A stretch of 64,000 bases of DNA, taken from contig JAPLFY010000030.1 in assembly GCA_026390435.1 (NCBI GenBank), forward strand, positions 62,001 through 126,000, given 5' to 3'. Made by a program: the position numbers and the translations under genes. Positions within the stretch are counted from its first letter, which is position 1; every line of letters starts with the position of its first letter. The stretch comes from Pseudomonadota bacterium (GTDB lineage: Bacteria; Bdellovibrionota_B; Oligoflexia; Oligoflexales; CAIYRB01). The notes under the pieces were generated by a model. The model saw nothing but the letters and a program-made list of their open reading frames with translations. It searched no databases and was not told the origin of the DNA. This document shows, in pieces, positions 31,609-40,448 of the stretch.

Positions 31609-32726
31609 AAGCTGAGTGGGGCCTTTATTGGGACGGCTACGGTTTAGACGCTCCCAATTCTGGTGTTTTTGTTCACGCTGCAAACTTATCCGCGGAATTA
31701 ATTGGGTTAGGAGTCCTGCCGGTGTTGGTTGGTAAACCAGCGGCATTGGCCAACTTCCCTGGCTTAGAGGGTGTGGCTCCGGCCCCAGGAGCGCTAAGTA
31801 GATTCTTGCCGGATAATAAAATTTCGTGGTGTGCGGATGTTGCGCGCGCGATCTCTAAAAGAACCAGTCGCGACGGCGCTCCTTTTATTATCCATGGTTT
31901 AAGTAATTTTAATGTCCCGGCTGGAACACTGGCAAGGTGCCGGCGGGTGTTGACGATACACGATTTGATACCTTTGTTGGCTCCCGACCAAGTTTCAAAG
32001 GCTTTAGTATGGCAGCTTAAATACTTACTGCCGCGAGCCGTGGCTGCAGCCGATCGAGTTGTTTGTGTGTCCAACTGGACTTATCAAACCTTAGTGAGTT
32101 TTATTCCCGGGGCGGCAGCAAAGGCTAGGGTGATTTCGAATGGTGTTTTCCGTCAAGCCTCGTTTCCGAGGCGGACGACAAAACGCCAGCGGAACCAGTC
32201 GATCGAATTATTATTCGTGGCCCGTTTCGAGCCATATAAAGGCCATAGTTGGTTGTTAAAATGGTTGAATGAATCCACCCTTCCACTGAAGTTAACTTTG
32301 ATCACTGACGCTGGGGGGGAAGAGTTCTGGAATCGGCATGGCTCTCAGTTGATCGCCAAAGGGTCTGTCGTTTTAAAGCGGAGTGTTTTTGGCGACGCAC
32401 TTAGAGCGGCTTACGAGGCGGCAGATATTTATGTAAGCCCCTCTCGTTTTGAAGGGTTCTGCTTACCCGCAGTAGAGGCACTAAGTGCTGGAATACCTGT
32501 TGTTTATCATCCGGGTAGCGGCATTGACGAGGTGGCTGGTCGGAGCGTTAGCGTGCCCGTTGATGATACTAAGTCGGTTCTAAGTTGGGACAAAGCTGTC
32601 GAGGAGGCACTTGGTCGCTCGCAGCGGGAGGGTTTCCCCAAAATGCTAGCCGATCACCTCTCTTCACTCCCCACCTGGAAAGATGCGGCCATTCAGCTTT
32701 TGTCTCTGTATAATGAGTTAGTCTAA
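31605..32726 (+). CDS. Glycosyltransferase, GT4-like family 1
   Basis: A 373-residue GT-B type glycosyltransferase. The C-terminal half holds the GT4 signature: FVARFEPYKGHSWLL at the start of the donor domain and the nucleotide-sugar motif VSPSRFEGFCLPAVEALSAG with the E-x7-E glutamates. The acceptor is unknown, but an envelope polysaccharide is likely. The start is a GTG overlapping the atpC stop, so expression appears coupled to the ATP synthase. No signal peptide or membrane helix is seen. Confidence 0.85.
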   Translation: MKAEWGLYWDGYGLDAPNSGVFVHAANLSAELIGLGVLPVLVGKPAALANFPGLEGVAPAPGALSRFLPDNKISWCADVARAISKRTSRDGAPFIIHGLSNFNVPAGTLARCRRVLTIHDLIPLLAPDQVSKALVWQLKYLLPRAVAAADRVVCVSNWTYQTLVSFIPGAAAKARVISNGVFRQASFPRRTTKRQRNQSIELLFVARFEPYKGHSWLLKWLNESTLPLKLTLITDAGGEEFWNRHGSQLIAKGSVVLKRSVFGDALRAAYEAADIYVSPSRFEGFCLPAVEALSAGIPVVYHPGSGIDEVAGRSVSVPVDDTKSVLSWDKAVEEALGRSQREGFPKMLADHLSSLPTWKDAAIQLLSLYNELV

Positions 32727-32756
32727 TCGACTAACTTATTACCTAGGAGCAGCGCT

Positions 32757-33689
32757 GTGGAACAAGCCGCCGTCATGGTTACAGGGGGCTCTGGTTTTAT
32801 CGGGTCGCAACTCGTTCGTCGTTTGACCGAGCTCCACCGAACGGTAGTGGCGATTTATCGGCGCAAATTGCCAGAATCGCTAGATCGGGTTTATCCAGTA
32901 TGCACCGATTTGAGCTCACCAGAATTGATGGCCGCGCCACTGCGTGGGGTGGGAACGGTTGTGCACTTGGCGTGGGAGGGAGGGTTTGCCGGGTCGTTAC
33001 CAAATGGTACGGACGACAAAGTGCTCTCCGCTCCAAGCGGCAGCTCGAATCTGAGGATGTTGGGGAATCTGATTGCTGCGATGGAACGAGCCGGCACTAA
33101 AAGAATTTTGTTACTTAGTGCAATTGGTGCGAGTAAAGAGGCCGCAAGCCCTTTTTTGCGCGAAAAATATGCGGCAGAATCGCTTGTAATCAACTCTAAA
33201 ATCTCCGAGCGCATTATCATTCGAACAGCGGTTGCTTGGGGGGGACAGCAGTCTAACGACCGTTTCTTGCGATCAATTCTCAGGGTGCTGCGCTATCCGA
33301 TTTATCCAGTGCCGCAAAGGCACGGCAATATTTCCCCGATTCATGTTAATGATCTGGCAACAATTTTGGCATCTTCCTGCAAGATCAAATTAAACGAGCC
33401 TGTTGCCGTTCTCGAAGTGCATGGTCGCGAAAGTTACCAGGTTCCCGAGATTCTGCGAATAGTCGCAGATCGCCTGACGAAGGGCACTCGCATACCCCTG
33501 GGTGGCTTTCTGGGGCGGTCACTACTGCCGCTGTTAGAAAGAGATCGGCGCACCAACACAGACACGCCCAAGTTGCAGCATGTTCTGGGCCTGGGGGGCT
33601 ATGCCGATACGGGTTTGGCTTTATCTAACCCGCTGAATGCTGTCATTCCCAGGGAGCTAGTGGCCTTTCGCGAAGGGATATTTAAGTAG
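32757..33689 (+). CDS. NAD-dependent epimerase/dehydratase (extended SDR family)
   Basis: A 310-residue sugar-nucleotide modifying enzyme with the N-terminal Rossmann motif VTGGSGFIGSQLVRRL. The SDR catalytic tyrosine and lysine are probably in REKYAAE, a YxxxE variant in place of YxxxK, so activity cannot be assumed. It starts at a GTG with AGGAG ahead, 30 bases after the glycosyltransferase, and the two probably act in one polysaccharide or lipid-linked sugar pathway. It is the last gene before a strong hairpin and the convergent ftsZ. Confidence 0.8.
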   Translation: MEQAAVMVTGGSGFIGSQLVRRLTELHRTVVAIYRRKLPESLDRVYPVCTDLSSPELMAAPLRGVGTVVHLAWEGGFAGSLPNGTDDKVLSAPSGSSNLRMLGNLIAAMERAGTKRILLLSAIGASKEAASPFLREKYAAESLVINSKISERIIIRTAVAWGGQQSNDRFLRSILRVLRYPIYPVPQRHGNISPIHVNDLATILASSCKIKLNEPVAVLEVHGRESYQVPEILRIVADRLTKGTRIPLGGFLGRSLLPLLERDRRTNTDTPKLQHVLGLGGYADTGLALSNPLNAVIPRELVAFREGIFK

Positions 33690-33726
33690 ATCCAGGCGGG
33701 GGACGTGCTGCATAGAAGGTCGCCCT

Positions 33727-33756
33727 GCCCAGGCTATGCTACAGCATAGCCTGGGC
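33727..33756. other. Strong hairpin between convergent epimerase gene and ftsZ
   Basis: A perfect inverted repeat with 14-base arms (GCCCAGGCTATGCT and its complement) and only two bases between them. There is no T-run on either side, so it is not a standard intrinsic terminator, but its position between two convergent stops suggests transcript 3'-end formation or stabilisation for both strands. Confidence 0.7.
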
Positions 33757-33765
33757 TGCGATTGG

Positions 33766-35583
33766 TCAGTCGAGCGGTAAGTCGCGCATGCCTTGGCGTA
33801 GAAATGCCGGAACTTCTAGGTTGTCGGTTTCGCCCATTCTTTGTGGGGTACGCATGCGTTCGGCAAGTTCAAGCGACGCGTCAATTTTTTTGTCGATCTC
33901 GGCGACAACATCGAGGCCCTCAGATCCGAACGAACTAACTTCGGCAACAGCGCCTTTAACCGCGCCGGGGCGATAATCGTTTGCGTCTATCGATTGAACT
34001 ACGGTCCGATCTAGGACCTCGCTGAGGTAGTTTGGCGCGTTGCTAAGAGAGACCCCTGACTCCAACGATTCAAGAGAGTCGATGTTTAAGACATCATGAG
34101 TTGTCACGACGATCTCGGGAGTAAAGTGCGTCGAATAGCCATTGCTCTCCAGAAAGAATTCCTCTTCCATCTGGCCAGCGAAGCCTGGCCCCACAATCTC
34201 AGCCGAGTGCTCGTGGGAGATTTCCGTTTCTGCGGCCGCACTTTGTAGGCTCGGGACCTCAGCCAAATCAAATGTCCATGCAGCTAGTTGGCGAGCTTCG
34301 TCAGTAGCCGTCAGGCCGAGAGACAGACTGGGGGTTTTTTGATCCGAGGCTTCCGACGGATACGCGTCGACCTGATGAATTGGAGCATGTGCTGAAAATT
34401 TTGGTTCTATCTCGACGTTTATGTCAGATTTCAGCAAGACACTTGGCGGCACAACCACAGGGGCCGTGGTGTGATTCTCACTTGTTGCTATCACGGGGTC
34501 ATTCGTCGGCGATTTAGTGTCTATTCCAAATGTCGATGTCGATGTCGTGAGTCGCGATCCGAATGGAGACTGAACTGGCTGAGACTTTGGAATATTGACA
34601 TTGCTAATGTCTGTCTCTTCTTTGTCGACAGGGAAACCAGTGGCTATTACGGTGACGCGCATCTGACCGCCTAAGGTCTCATCAATGACGGCCCCAAAGA
34701 TAATGTTGGCGTCTTCGTGTGCAGCCTCTTGAACTATAGAGCAAGCCTCGTTGACCTCCATCAGGGTGACTTCAGAGCCAGCAGTGATGTTGATTAAGAT
34801 GCCAGTCGCGCCTTCGATATCGATGTCTTCCAGAAGTGGCGACGAGATGGCCATCCTTGCTGCCTCCGCTGCCCTTTGATCGCCACTCGCCGCACCGATC
34901 CCCATAAGAGCTTGTCCCATGCAAGACATAACCGTCTTTACATCGGCAAAGTCAACGTTCACCCGGCCAGGTATGTTTATGATATCGCTGATGCCTCGCA
35001 CCGCATTTACCAGTACGTCATCAGCCATCTTAAAGGCATCGATCATGCTCAGTGAGGGCGAGGCTACTTGCAAAAGGCGCTGGTTAGGAATTGTAATCAG
35101 GGTGTCTACGCACTCGCGCAGGCGAGAAATGCCAATTTCAGCGTGCTTGCGCCTACGCTTACCTTCAAATCCAAACGGCTTCGTGACGACAGCTACAGTT
35201 AAGGCCCCAAGCTCGCGGGCAATTTGCGCGACGACAGCCGCACCCCCAGTGCCCGTGCCTCCGCCCATGCCTGCGGTGATAAAGACCATGTCCGCACCAG
35301 CGAGAGCCTGCTGGATTTCGTAGCGATCTTCAAGGGCAGCATCGCGGCCGACATCGGGATCGGCACCAGCCCCTAATCCGCGCGTCAGCTCACGGCCGAC
35401 CTGTAGCTTTTGCTCAGCTAAAGAGAAGCGTAAAGCCTGCACGTCGGTATTGGCGGTGATGAAGTCGACCCCTTCGAGGCCACTTCGAATCATGGTGTTG
35501 ACGGCGTTGCCTCCACCGCCACCTACACCGATGACTTTGATTTTCGCACCGGGCGGAGTGATGAAATTAGGATCGAAGCTCAT
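33766..35583 (-). CDS. ftsZ: Cell division GTPase FtsZ with unusually long C-terminal linker
   Basis: The tubulin-like protein that forms the division ring. Residues about 1-315 are a normal FtsZ core with [13 protein letters not shown] and the tubulin signature [12 protein letters not shown]. The conserved C-terminal peptide that binds FtsA is intact ([10 protein letters not shown], about 589-598). Between them lie some 270 residues of acidic, serine/threonine-rich, probably disordered linker, so the protein is about 605 residues where 350-400 is usual. The ATG at 35581-35583 is preferred to the GTG two codons earlier because of its spacing to GGGAG. It has its own promoter and a palindromic site upstream. 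Confidence 0.98.
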   Translation of the reverse strand: MSFDPNFITPPGAKIKVIGVGGGGGNAVNTMIRSGLEGVDFITANTDVQALRFSLAEQKLQVGRELTRGLGAGADPDVGRDAALEDRYEIQQALAGADMVFITAGMGGGTGTGGAAVVAQIARELGALTVAVVTKPFGFEGKRRRKHAEIGISRLRECVDTLITIPNQRLLQVASPSLSMIDAFKMADDVLVNAVRGISDIINIPGRVNVDFADVKTVMSCMGQALMGIGAASGDQRAAEAARMAISSPLLEDIDIEGATGILINITAGSEVTLMEVNEACSIVQEAAHEDANIIFGAVIDETLGGQMRVTVIATGFPVDKEETDISNVNIPKSQPVQSPFGSRLTTSTSTFGIDTKSPTNDPVIATSENHTTAPVVVPPSVLLKSDINVEIEPKFSAHAPIHQVDAYPSEASDQKTPSLSLGLTATDEARQLAAWTFDLAEVPSLQSAAAETEISHEHSAEIVGPGFAGQMEEEFFLESNGYSTHFTPEIVVTTHDVLNIDSLESLESGVSLSNAPNYLSEVLDRTVVQSIDANDYRPGAVKGAVAEVSSFGSEGLDVVAEIDKKIDASLELAERMRTPQRMGETDNLEVPAFLRQGMRDLPLD

Positions 35584-35660
35584 AGGCACTTCTCCCTCAC
35601 AGCAAAGCCTGTGTCGTTCACAGGAACACAGATGAGATTATCGATGATGGCGTAATATGA

Positions 35661-35690
35661 ATTATAGGAACCACGCCTGAAACCTGTCAA
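35661..35690 (-). promoter_or_regulatory. Near-ideal sigma-70-type promoter of ftsZ
   Basis: On the minus strand, TTGACA (35690-35685) and TATAAT (35666-35661) are separated by 18 bases, about 80 bases before the ftsZ start. Both hexamers match consensus exactly. ftsZ can therefore be transcribed strongly on its own, apart from the rest of the dcw cluster. Confidence 0.85.
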
Positions 35691-35701
35691 ATATTTGACA
35701 G
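35684..35701. promoter_or_regulatory. Perfect 18-base palindrome overlapping the ftsZ -35 box
   Basis: CTGTCAAATATTTGACAG is fully symmetric and contains the whole -35 hexamer of the ftsZ promoter. A dimeric protein bound here would block the promoter, so it looks like an operator. It resembles the CTG-N-CAG form of some LexA boxes but with a longer spacer; the regulator is unknown. Confidence 0.75.
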
Positions 35702-35750
35702 AATTTTCCCAGTCCTCAAGTTCCTGAGGAGTCTGGCGCATGAGGCTGAG

Positions 35751-36995
35751 TCAGCTGAGTTCGCGTAGCCAATTGACAAATTGGCCCAAATAGCGATTCG
35801 TCCAAGTATTCTTCTTCGTTTTAGTTAACTCTTCGACGCGCCCCAATTCGAGATTGAGCAGGCCGATGGCCGTGGCAAATTTAGTGGAATGAATGACGGT
35901 ATTGTTTGACGAGGAGTTCTGTAACCCAGCTTCCTGTCCGCCCCCAAGTACGGGCCGTGCCCGCGCCACCGGAATGCTCAGTCGTGACGAGAAATACTCG
36001 GTAATGCCTTTTACGTCAGCACCGCCACCTGTTAACAGAATCCCGGCACCTAAGCAGCCTTTATACGGCTGAAGCTCACCAGCTAAAAGGGCGCAGAGCT
36101 CATGAACTCGTGGACCTAGAACAGGCGTAGTTTGCTCCGCGCTAATTGTCCGTTTTTCACCTTTAATGTTAAAAACTTCCATCGAATCACCCGGTCTGGG
36201 TCTGATGCCAAAGCGCAGTTTAACCGCCTCGGCAGTTTCTGCCGGCAGACTAAGTCCGATGGCGATATCGTTTGTCATTAACTTGCCAGCAACGTTTACC
36301 GTGAAAGCTGCAGCTGGCCTACCGCCTTTAAATACGATCCCGTCCGTCGTGCCCCCACCAATGTCAGCAAGCGCAACTCCAAGTTGCTTGTAGGAATCAG
36401 GTACCGTTACAGAAGCGGAAGCGAAGGGCTCCGAATATAACCTAACAACCTGCAAGCCACATTCATTGCAAACATCGACGACATCTTTCATGTAGAGTTT
36501 GTCAGCATCAATCAGGAAGTATTCTGCTGTCAAAATCTTGCCGCGAAATCCCACGGGGTCGTCAATAGACTCGCGAGTATCGATGCGATAACTGGTCGGT
36601 ATCGTGTGTAGTAATTCACGGCCCTCGGTCGGAGTCTGGAGCTCTGCTTGCTCCATAAGAGCGCGCATATCCTGCACGGCAACAACTTCGCCAGCTATCG
36701 GGCGACTTACCGAGACGATTCGACTAGCCAAATGACTTCCGGCAATCCCGACTACTACGCGAGTGATGTCGGTGTCGAAATGGCTTTCTCCTAGTTCGAG
36801 AAGCTGACGCAGAGCCGACTTTGCTTGCTCCACGTTAGCTAGCATGCCGCGACGCATTCCTTCGGCAGGAACACATAGTGTCTCGACCATGTGACCATCA
36901 AGGCTCGGCGTTTCTCGCAACATCGCCAGGCAAAATTTGGTCGTCCCAAAGTCAAGGCTGAATAAACCCTTAAGATACTTCGCCTTGGGCTGCAT
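35751..36995 (-). CDS. ftsA: Cell division protein FtsA
   Basis: An actin-like ATPase that tethers FtsZ to the membrane and recruits later division proteins. The 414-residue protein has the phosphate-1 motif SLDFGTTKFCLAML, the adenosine motif region GILLTGGGADVKG, the DIGGGTTD phosphate-2 motif and a C-terminal amphipathic membrane-targeting helix (NRYLGQFVNWLREL). It lies 50 bases after ftsQ; a 168-base gap with the ftsZ promoter follows. Confidence 0.98.
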   Translation of the reverse strand: MQPKAKYLKGLFSLDFGTTKFCLAMLRETPSLDGHMVETLCVPAEGMRRGMLANVEQAKSALRQLLELGESHFDTDITRVVVGIAGSHLASRIVSVSRPIAGEVVAVQDMRALMEQAELQTPTEGRELLHTIPTSYRIDTRESIDDPVGFRGKILTAEYFLIDADKLYMKDVVDVCNECGLQVVRLYSEPFASASVTVPDSYKQLGVALADIGGGTTDGIVFKGGRPAAAFTVNVAGKLMTNDIAIGLSLPAETAEAVKLRFGIRPRPGDSMEVFNIKGEKRTISAEQTTPVLGPRVHELCALLAGELQPYKGCLGAGILLTGGGADVKGITEYFSSRLSIPVARARPVLGGGQEAGLQNSSSNNTVIHSTKFATAIGLLNLELGRVEELTKTKKNTWTNRYLGQFVNWLRELS

Positions 36996-37045
36996 GATGA
37001 ACCTGCGTGAAAAGAGGACTGCAAAAGTAGCTAGTTCTCTAATCG

Positions 37046-37921
37046 TTACATTTTCTTCAGTTTTACGAAAGCCTTGCCTTGATAGTCGAGCTCGATTCGC
37101 TGTGCCTGTTCCTGGCGAAGTGCTAATTTATCAAGAATTCCCTTAAGTTTATCAAGCTTTTCGACAAAAGGGGCTCGGCCTAATGCAACTTCTGTTTTGG
37201 TTGCGGCGAGCTCGCAGACAAAGCCGCGGAACTTTTGCAATTGCAAATGCTCAAGAACGAGATCCTTTTTTCGTGCGTCCTGCAATAGCGTTATTGCCTC
37301 GCGCAGCAGCAGTTTAGTAGTGGAATCAACCGTCACAGTTAAATCCTCACCGAGTTCCACGGGTAATCTGTCTTCGAACACACCACTTAGCACAGGACCG
37401 GGACAAGCCTCTCCTGCGCTTTGATCGACTTGACCGTAGATTTCTCCCAAGGTCGAGACAAGCCTCAACTTGTCAGACTCGACACAGAAGACCGGCTCCC
37501 TCTTAGTTAAGCTGATAATCACGTTAAATGGCGCGATTTTTGTCACCCTAACATCGGCATAGGAACCCAATTTTTGAATCGCTTTGGCCGCCATTTCGAG
37601 GTCTTCGTGCGAGCCCTGACCAAGCAAGTGTCGTGTCGTGTTTAATAGATCCGACCTTGCCTGATCTGAAATTGAAGTATGTTCGCCAAGTTTAAGTACT
37701 AGGTCCCAGGAGTTGGGATCAATGACTCGGGCGCTCTTTACAGATAAATTTGAGCGCTGAAACCGATTTTTACTGTATATAAAAGCGCCCCCGGCCACGA
37801 CTCCGCAGAACAAAGCTATGCCGATCACACGAGCTTTTAAAGAGCGCCAGCGGCTCTTCTGATTTCGGGGTTTCTGCCGCGTTAACACCGATTCCCGACG
37901 ACTTTTGCGACCTTTACTCAT
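37046..37921 (-). CDS. ftsQ: Cell division protein FtsQ/DivIB
   Basis: A bitopic division protein that links FtsB/L to the divisome. The 291-residue product has a very basic cytoplasmic N-terminus, one membrane helix (VIGIALFCGVVAGGAFIYS), a POTRA-like domain and the C-terminal FtsQ domain. The frame is open for 41 codons further upstream, but the ATG at 37919-37921 overlaps the murC stop as ATGA and gives the expected N-terminus. Sequence identity is low, as usual for FtsQ; order murC-ftsQ-ftsA supports the call. Confidence 0.9.
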   Translation of the reverse strand: MSKGRKSRRESVLTRQKPRNQKSRWRSLKARVIGIALFCGVVAGGAFIYSKNRFQRSNLSVKSARVIDPNSWDLVLKLGEHTSISDQARSDLLNTTRHLLGQGSHEDLEMAAKAIQKLGSYADVRVTKIAPFNVIISLTKREPVFCVESDKLRLVSTLGEIYGQVDQSAGEACPGPVLSGVFEDRLPVELGEDLTVTVDSTTKLLLREAITLLQDARKKDLVLEHLQLQKFRGFVCELAATKTEVALGRAPFVEKLDKLKGILDKLALRQEQAQRIELDYQGKAFVKLKKM

Positions 37922-39291
37922 GCTAAAGTTTCCTTGAGTAGCTGTGCGACGCGCCACACGTCTCCGGCACCAACTGTCAGTACAACAGAAGGTTCGTCGA
38001 GCCTTTGCAATATTGAGTCTACTGCATCTTCGAGCCGCTCGCATGGAACAGCTTCAAGGTCCATGTGGATTTTGAGGTCATCGGCCAATTTGGTGGGAGA
38101 AAAGTCGAGGGTAGTTGATTCCCCGGCGCTGTAAACGGGAACGACGTACACATAGTCGGCACCGTCGAGAGCTCCTAACATCTCATGGTACATCGTTTCC
38201 AGGCGGGAGAATCGATGGGCCTGATAAACAACATGCAGTTTGTGATTGGGCCAGGTTTCCCTAAGGGTCCTCACGCCAGCAGCAATCTTGCCAGGGTTAT
38301 GCGCGTAATCATCAAAAATTGTGATTTTCTTGTTGCTGAAGATTCGGTCCATGCGGCGCTTAACCCCGCGAAACTCGGCAAGGCTCTCGGCAGCTGTTTT
38401 GACATTGAGTTCCAAAGCCCGAGCAACGGCTAATGCACAGAGTGCATTTTGCACATTGTGTCGGCCCATTGTTGGGATGGTGCACTTAAGCATGTCTCTC
38501 TCGACTATCGCAGTGAAATGAGTCCTGCCGTCGTGACAACTGTAATCACGCGCCCGCACTTCGCTACCTAGAAAGAAACCATACGTTAATCGGTGTCCAA
38601 CGTATTTTTGGCCAACCTCGCGACTAAGGGGGTGATCCCAGCCAATGACCGCGGTGCCATCAGGATCGGTACTACTGACATAAGTGTGGAAGGCTTGCGT
38701 CATGGACTGTTCGGTCTTAAAAAAGTCCATGTGGTCACATTCCACATTAGTTAATACGCCAATATATGGTCGGTAGTTTAAGAATGAACCGTCAGATTCA
38801 TCAGCTTCGGCAACGAACAACTCACTGTTGCCCACCTTAACAGAGCTTTGATAGCGCAGCATCTCGCCGCCCGTTGCAGACCACGGCGCACACCCAAGAT
38901 CATCGAGCATATGTGTAATCATGGCCGACGTGGTCGATTTGCCGTGCGTCCCAGCGACGGTTATTGCCCTTTTATTGCGCATCAAATGCGCGAGAAACTC
39001 GCTGCGATGCAGTGTTAATCTGCCAAGATTCCTTGCGCCCATTAATTCGACATTGTCCGCGGCGATTGCCGAGGAATAAACAATGGTATTGGCGTTGTGG
39101 GCACCGTCAAAGGTGTGCTGAGTGGAAATTTTAATGCCCAAATTTGCTAGGCGAGTTAGTACCGGCGACGATTTAACATCGCTGCCCTGAACCTTGTGGC
39201 CGGAAATCACGGCTAATTCCGCAAGGCCGGCCATTCCCGAGCCACCAATACCGATGAAATGAATCGGGTCTTCAATCGTGTGCCCCAGCAT
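37918..39291 (-). CDS. murC: UDP-N-acetylmuramate--L-alanine ligase
   Basis: Adds L-Ala to UDP-MurNAc, the first amino acid of the stem peptide. The 457-residue protein starts with HFIGIGGSGMAGLA (UDP-binding loop), followed by the Mur-ligase P-loop VAGTHGKSTT and the YAHNP motif (DDYAHNPGKI). Its start overlaps the end of ftsW by 20 bases, and its stop overlaps ftsQ. Confidence 0.98.
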   Translation of the reverse strand: MLGHTIEDPIHFIGIGGSGMAGLAELAVISGHKVQGSDVKSSPVLTRLANLGIKISTQHTFDGAHNANTIVYSSAIAADNVELMGARNLGRLTLHRSEFLAHLMRNKRAITVAGTHGKSTTSAMITHMLDDLGCAPWSATGGEMLRYQSSVKVGNSELFVAEADESDGSFLNYRPYIGVLTNVECDHMDFFKTEQSMTQAFHTYVSSTDPDGTAVIGWDHPLSREVGQKYVGHRLTYGFFLGSEVRARDYSCHDGRTHFTAIVERDMLKCTIPTMGRHNVQNALCALAVARALELNVKTAAESLAEFRGVKRRMDRIFSNKKITIFDDYAHNPGKIAAGVRTLRETWPNHKLHVVYQAHRFSRLETMYHEMLGALDGADYVYVVPVYSAGESTTLDFSPTKLADDLKIHMDLEAVPCERLEDAVDSILQRLDEPSVVLTVGAGDVWRVAQLLKETLA

Positions 39292-40426
39292 GCGCTACAT
39301 CAACCTCCGCTGTGCTTGATAAACCACCAGCTAGCTTCGTCAAGATAGCGGAAATCAATAAGAAAACCAGCAAGGAACTGCTGCCGCTGGAGACAAAGGG
39401 CAAGGTCATTCCCTTGGTTGGCAGCAGTCCCATACAGACGCCGATATTTATGCATGATTGGATAGCAATGGTAAGCGTTAGGCCAAAGGCGAGGAATCGA
39501 CGGTGCGAGGTTGGTTGTCCTTGGGCTATCTGAAATCCTAAAAAACTCAAATAAACAAAGGCAGTACACACCAATAAAACGCCCAAAAGCCCACTTTCCT
39601 CGCCAATGACAGCCAAGATGAAGTCTGTGTGAGCCTCGGGTAGGAAAAATAGTTTTTGTTTCGACTCCCCTAGACCAACCCCCCAAAGCCCGCCATTTTG
39701 AAAGGCGACAAAGCTCTGAATGATTTGAAACCCACTTCCCTTGACCTGCGACCATGGATCTAGAAAGCTCATCACGCGCGCCATGCGATAGGGCTCGAGA
39801 ATGACCGCTGTCCCTATACCGCCGACGAAGCCAGCGAGTGCCGTTAAGACAAACTTTCTGGTGACGCCCGCGGCGAACAGCATGGAGAATGTGACGGCAA
39901 ATAGGAGCACGGGTGTTCCTAGGTCGCGTTGTAATAGTAAGAGTCCAGCAATAACTGCGAAGATTAAAACATTTGGTAATACGCCACTAAAAAAATTGTG
40001 AATATCGTTATTTGGGCGACTTAAATTGCGAGCTAAAAACATAACTAGTGCAAGCTTTGTGAGCTCGGAAGGCTGGCCGCCGACAAAGGGAATGTTTAGC
40101 CAGCGCGAAGCTCCACCGATTTTTACATACATGCCAGGTATGAAAATCAATGAGAGCACGAATAGCGTGAAGCCTAGTAGAGGAAGGGTGGAACCCTCAA
40201 TCCATCGCCAAGGAAGCCACTGAATTAGGGCGAATGCTATTAAACCTACGACTGTGGCACCCACCTGCTTACGCAGGAATAAGAACTCATCGCCGAACTG
40301 TTGCTGACCCTTAAGCGAGGAGGCTGCATATATCGCGATTAAACCCATGACCGTCAGGAGCATCACGACTAACATGACCCGTTGCTGCTGCCAATTAAAT
40401 CTAGGACTGGCGCCGATCGTAGACAT
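39272..40426 (-). CDS. ftsW: Septal peptidoglycan glycosyltransferase FtsW (SEDS family)
   Basis: A SEDS polymerase that works with FtsI at the septum. About 384 residues with ten hydrophobic segments. The family motif FVGGQPSELTKLALVMFLA, the GxGLGESKQKLFFLPEAHTDFI loop with the catalytic aspartate, and the C-terminal LPFVSSGSSSLLV are all present. The ATG at 40424-40426 has AGGA seven bases ahead; the longer frame upstream is not family-like. murG, usually next to ftsW, is absent. Confidence 0.97.
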   Translation of the reverse strand: MSTIGASPRFNWQQQRVMLVVMLLTVMGLIAIYAASSLKGQQQFGDEFLFLRKQVGATVVGLIAFALIQWLPWRWIEGSTLPLLGFTLFVLSLIFIPGMYVKIGGASRWLNIPFVGGQPSELTKLALVMFLARNLSRPNNDIHNFFSGVLPNVLIFAVIAGLLLLQRDLGTPVLLFAVTFSMLFAAGVTRKFVLTALAGFVGGIGTAVILEPYRMARVMSFLDPWSQVKGSGFQIIQSFVAFQNGGLWGVGLGESKQKLFFLPEAHTDFILAVIGEESGLLGVLLVCTAFVYLSFLGFQIAQGQPTSHRRFLAFGLTLTIAIQSCINIGVCMGLLPTKGMTLPFVSSGSSSLLVFLLISAILTKLAGGLSSTAEVDVAHAGAHD

Positions 40427-40448
40427 GTCTTTATCCTTTGGCTGAAGC

